From positions 310,001-374,000 of the forward strand of contig JADJQX010000008.1 of assembly GCA_016712525.1 (NCBI GenBank): DNA of 64,000 nt, given 5' to 3'. The DNA is from Myxococcales bacterium (GTDB lineage Bacteria > Myxococcota_A > Polyangia > Polyangiales > Polyangiaceae). The notes under the pieces were generated by a model that searched no databases, had not been told where the DNA came from, and saw only the letters and a list, made by a program, of their open reading frames with translations. The translations under genes and the position numbers were made by a program. Shown piece by piece: positions 62,179 through 64,000 of the stretch (its first letter is position 1; each line of letters begins with the position of its first letter).

Positions 62179-63708
62179 ATGCAGTCGGGCCTAGTCATCG
62201 TCGGGAAATACCGCCTGAACCAGCTCCTGGGGACGGGCGGCATGGCCGAGGTGTGGTCGGCGACCAACGTGTTCACGGAGCGCGAGTTCGCCGTGAAGTT
62301 CCTGAGCCCCGAGGTCGCCAAGACCCCGGAGCACGCGGCCCGGTTCCTCAAGGAAGCCAAGGTCTCCGCGCGGGTCAACCACCCGAACATCATCGACATT
62401 TTGGACGTCGGCCAGACCGACGACGGCAAGCTCTTCTTGGTGATGGAGCTCCTCTCGGGCGTGCCGCTCGAGGTGGCGATGCGCCGCCAGACGCCGCCGA
62501 TGACGATCCCCGAGCTCGTGTTCGTCATGACCGAGGTCGCCTCGGCGCTCGCCGCGGCCCATCGCGCGGGCGTGGTCCACCGCGACCTCAAACCGTCGAA
62601 CATCTACCTCCACCGCGATCACAAGTCGCACGCGGCGGTGCCGAAGCTGCTCGACTTCGGCGTGAGCAAATTCCTCGAGGACGGCGGCCCCAACGTGGCC
62701 CTCACGATGGCCGGCACGGTGCTCGGCTCGCCCCTCTACATGAGCCCGGAGCAGGCCCGCGGAGACTCGAACCTCGACGGCCGCACCGACGTGTTCGCCT
62801 TCGGGGCCATCTTGTTCGAGGCCCTCACCGGTCAGCGCCCGTTCGACGCGGCGAACTTCAACGCGCTCATCGTCAAGATCGCGACGACCCCCCCGAAGGA
62901 CATCGACGTGATCGCGCCCGAGGTGCCCGACGCCCTCCGCGACGTCGTGAAGCGCTGCCTCGAGCCGCAGCGCGACCACCGCCTCGCCACCTTCGAGGCC
63001 GTCGCCGAGCGCCTCGTCGCGATCCTGCCCGACCTCGAGAAGGACCCGCGGCCGCTCCCTCCTCCGCAGACGATCCTCTCGACGGACGACCCCGACGCCA
63101 CGAACGCGCTGCCGATCGTGCGCCCCGGCGATCGCCCGCTGTCGGTCCCGCCGCCCCCGGCCGCGGGCACGCCCCACTTCTCCGCGTGGCCCACGCCCAC
63201 GCCTCACCTCTCGTACACGACGTCACCCGCATCTTTCGCGCCTCCCGCGTCGGCCCCCGCCGCGCACATGCGCTCGATCTACGCGGGCGGAGCGGCGGCC
63301 GCGGCGGCCATCGTCGTGCTGCTCGTGCTCCTCGTGACGGCGCTGCGCCGCGAGCCCACGGTCATCACGGTCGCCGGGCCCGCACAGATCACGTCGGCCT
63401 CGGCCCCTGCCCCCTCGGTGAGCTCCGATCCGGCCGTTCCGACCGTGGCCGTCGATACGCTCCCGGTCGCGTCCAAGTCCACGATTCCACTCGAAAAAGG
63501 CAAAGGGCGCCTCTTCATCTCGGCGGGCCCGAGCTGGTGCACCGTCACCGTCGATGGGGTCTCCAAGGGGCCGACGCCGCTCCCCGCGCTCGATCTCGCC
63601 CCAGGCACGCACCAGCTCCGCTGCGACGCGCCGAGCAAGAAATCCAAGACCGTGAGCGTCGTCATCCAAGAGGCGGCGACGGCGAACTACAAGTTTTCGA
63701 TCGACTGA
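62179..63708 (+). CDS. Serine/threonine protein kinase with C-terminal PEGA domain
   Basis: 509 residues. Kinase domain (about 10-275): GTGGMAEVW, EFAVKFL, HPNIIDIL, HRDLKPSNIYL, LDFGVSKFL and SPEQARGD. A Pro-rich juxtamembrane linker (about 280-360) precedes a transmembrane helix (about 368-390). A Pro/Ser/Ala-rich stalk ends in a single PEGA module (about 437-505: GRLFISAGPSWCTVTVDG, GPTPLPALDLAPGTHQL). GTG at 62170 is an alternative start three codons upstream. No clear Shine-Dalgarno for either. Confidence 0.9.
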   Translation: MQSGLVIVGKYRLNQLLGTGGMAEVWSATNVFTEREFAVKFLSPEVAKTPEHAARFLKEAKVSARVNHPNIIDILDVGQTDDGKLFLVMELLSGVPLEVAMRRQTPPMTIPELVFVMTEVASALAAAHRAGVVHRDLKPSNIYLHRDHKSHAAVPKLLDFGVSKFLEDGGPNVALTMAGTVLGSPLYMSPEQARGDSNLDGRTDVFAFGAILFEALTGQRPFDAANFNALIVKIATTPPKDIDVIAPEVPDALRDVVKRCLEPQRDHRLATFEAVAERLVAILPDLEKDPRPLPPPQTILSTDDPDATNALPIVRPGDRPLSVPPPPAAGTPHFSAWPTPTPHLSYTTSPASFAPPASAPAAHMRSIYAGGAAAAAAIVVLLVLLVTALRREPTVITVAGPAQITSASAPAPSVSSDPAVPTVAVDTLPVASKSTIPLEKGKGRLFISAGPSWCTVTVDGVSKGPTPLPALDLAPGTHQLRCDAPSKKSKTVSVVIQEAATANYKFSID

Positions 63709-63722
63709 CCTTGCCTGCGCGC

Positions 63723-63728
63723 TACCGT
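63723..63728 (+). promoter_or_regulatory. -10-like TACCGT before the last lipoprotein gene
   Basis: TACCGT ends 7 nt before the ATG at 63736. Confidence 0.33.
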
Positions 63729-63735
63729 AGGTGGC

Positions 63736-64000
63736 ATGCGGCTATCGAAGGTCTCGGGGTCACTTTCGGCGCTGGTGCTCGTGTGGGGAGCGATGGCCTT
63801 CGCGGCCTGCGGCGACTCCCTGGGGACCGACCCGGGTGACGCCTCGGCCGACGGCGCACCCACCGCGACCGCCACGGGGACGACCACCACGACCGGTACG
63901 ACCCCGGTCCCCGACGCGGCCACGCCCGACGCGGCCACGCCCGACACGGGCCTCAAGGACGCCACGAGCGACGGGTCCCTCGACGCCACGACCGACGCCG
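63736..64000 (+). CDS. Lipoprotein, N-terminal part only (runs off window)
   Basis: Visible 88 residues: signal peptide ending in FAACGDS (lipobox), then a Thr-rich stretch and Pro-Asp-Ala-Ala-Thr repeats coded by imperfect 15-nt repeats. This is the usual disordered linker of lipoproteins in this window; the functional domain lies beyond the right edge. Confidence 0.75.
   Translation, partial: MRLSKVSGSLSALVLVWGAMAFAACGDSLGTDPGDASADGAPTATATGTTTTTGTTPVPDAATPDAATPDTGLKDATSDGSLDATTDA

Overview
The window is about 70% G+C and almost wholly coding. Its gene content points to a myxobacterium of the Polyangiales type (Myxococcota). Signs of this are several membrane-anchored Ser/Thr kinases with Pro/Ser-rich or PEGA tails, a zinc-ribbon/FHA protein, an NtrC-type two-component pair, many lipoproteins with Asp/Ala- or Thr/Pro-rich linkers, Cys-rich repeat lipoproteins and a futalosine-pathway enzyme. 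This is inferred from families and composition only. I saw no tRNA, rRNA, CRISPR array, insertion sequence or phage gene.

Layout. 1-8.7 kb: the N-terminal 739 codons of a pyruvate:ferredoxin oxidoreductase, a two-domain fasciclin lipoprotein, an ECF sigma factor with a membrane-anchored partner, and a kinase/PEGA/lipoprotein operon. 8.9-17.5 kb: a self-contained regulatory and export module. It has a sensor kinase and an NtrC-family activator, then a sigma-54-type promoter with an upstream palindrome, then a receiver protein, an ABC exporter whose nucleotide-binding domain has lost its key catalytic residues, an HlyD-type adaptor and a TolC-type outer-membrane protein. A terminator closes the module. 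17.5-31.5 kb: a zinc-ribbon/FHA protein, a LarC protein with a 389-residue Arg/Gly/Phe- and His-rich extension, envelope proteins, an inactivated trypsin-like lipoprotein, a second kinase, an Omp85-type barrel and a futalosine hydrolase.

31.5-46 kb: lipoproteins, a DUF882/M15-like peptidase, a frameshifted kinase, the panC-tmk-PDZ cluster, a seven-repeat Cys-rich lipoprotein beside an XRE regulator with a TATACGT palindrome between them, an AsmA-like protein and an orphan ABC-3 metal permease. 46-64 kb: frr, a PP2C phosphatase, a DedA protein, a B12-dependent acyl-CoA mutase large subunit that looks isobutyryl-CoA-mutase-like, an L,D-transpeptidase-like lipoprotein, a frameshifted ferritin-like protein, hppA followed by a long hairpin and a strong terminator, a CocE-type hydrolase, accA, an SDR, a third kinase and a lipoprotein cut by the window edge.

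Two signals cut across the window. First, many monocistronic or first-in-operon genes have no Shine-Dalgarno but carry a -10-like TAnnnT/TAGAGC hexamer 5-10 nt before the start codon, which suggests leaderless or near-leaderless mRNAs. Second, several enzyme homologues have lost catalytic residues (ABC ATPase, S1 protease), and two genes are broken by single small indels (34.28 kb and 53.80 kb).
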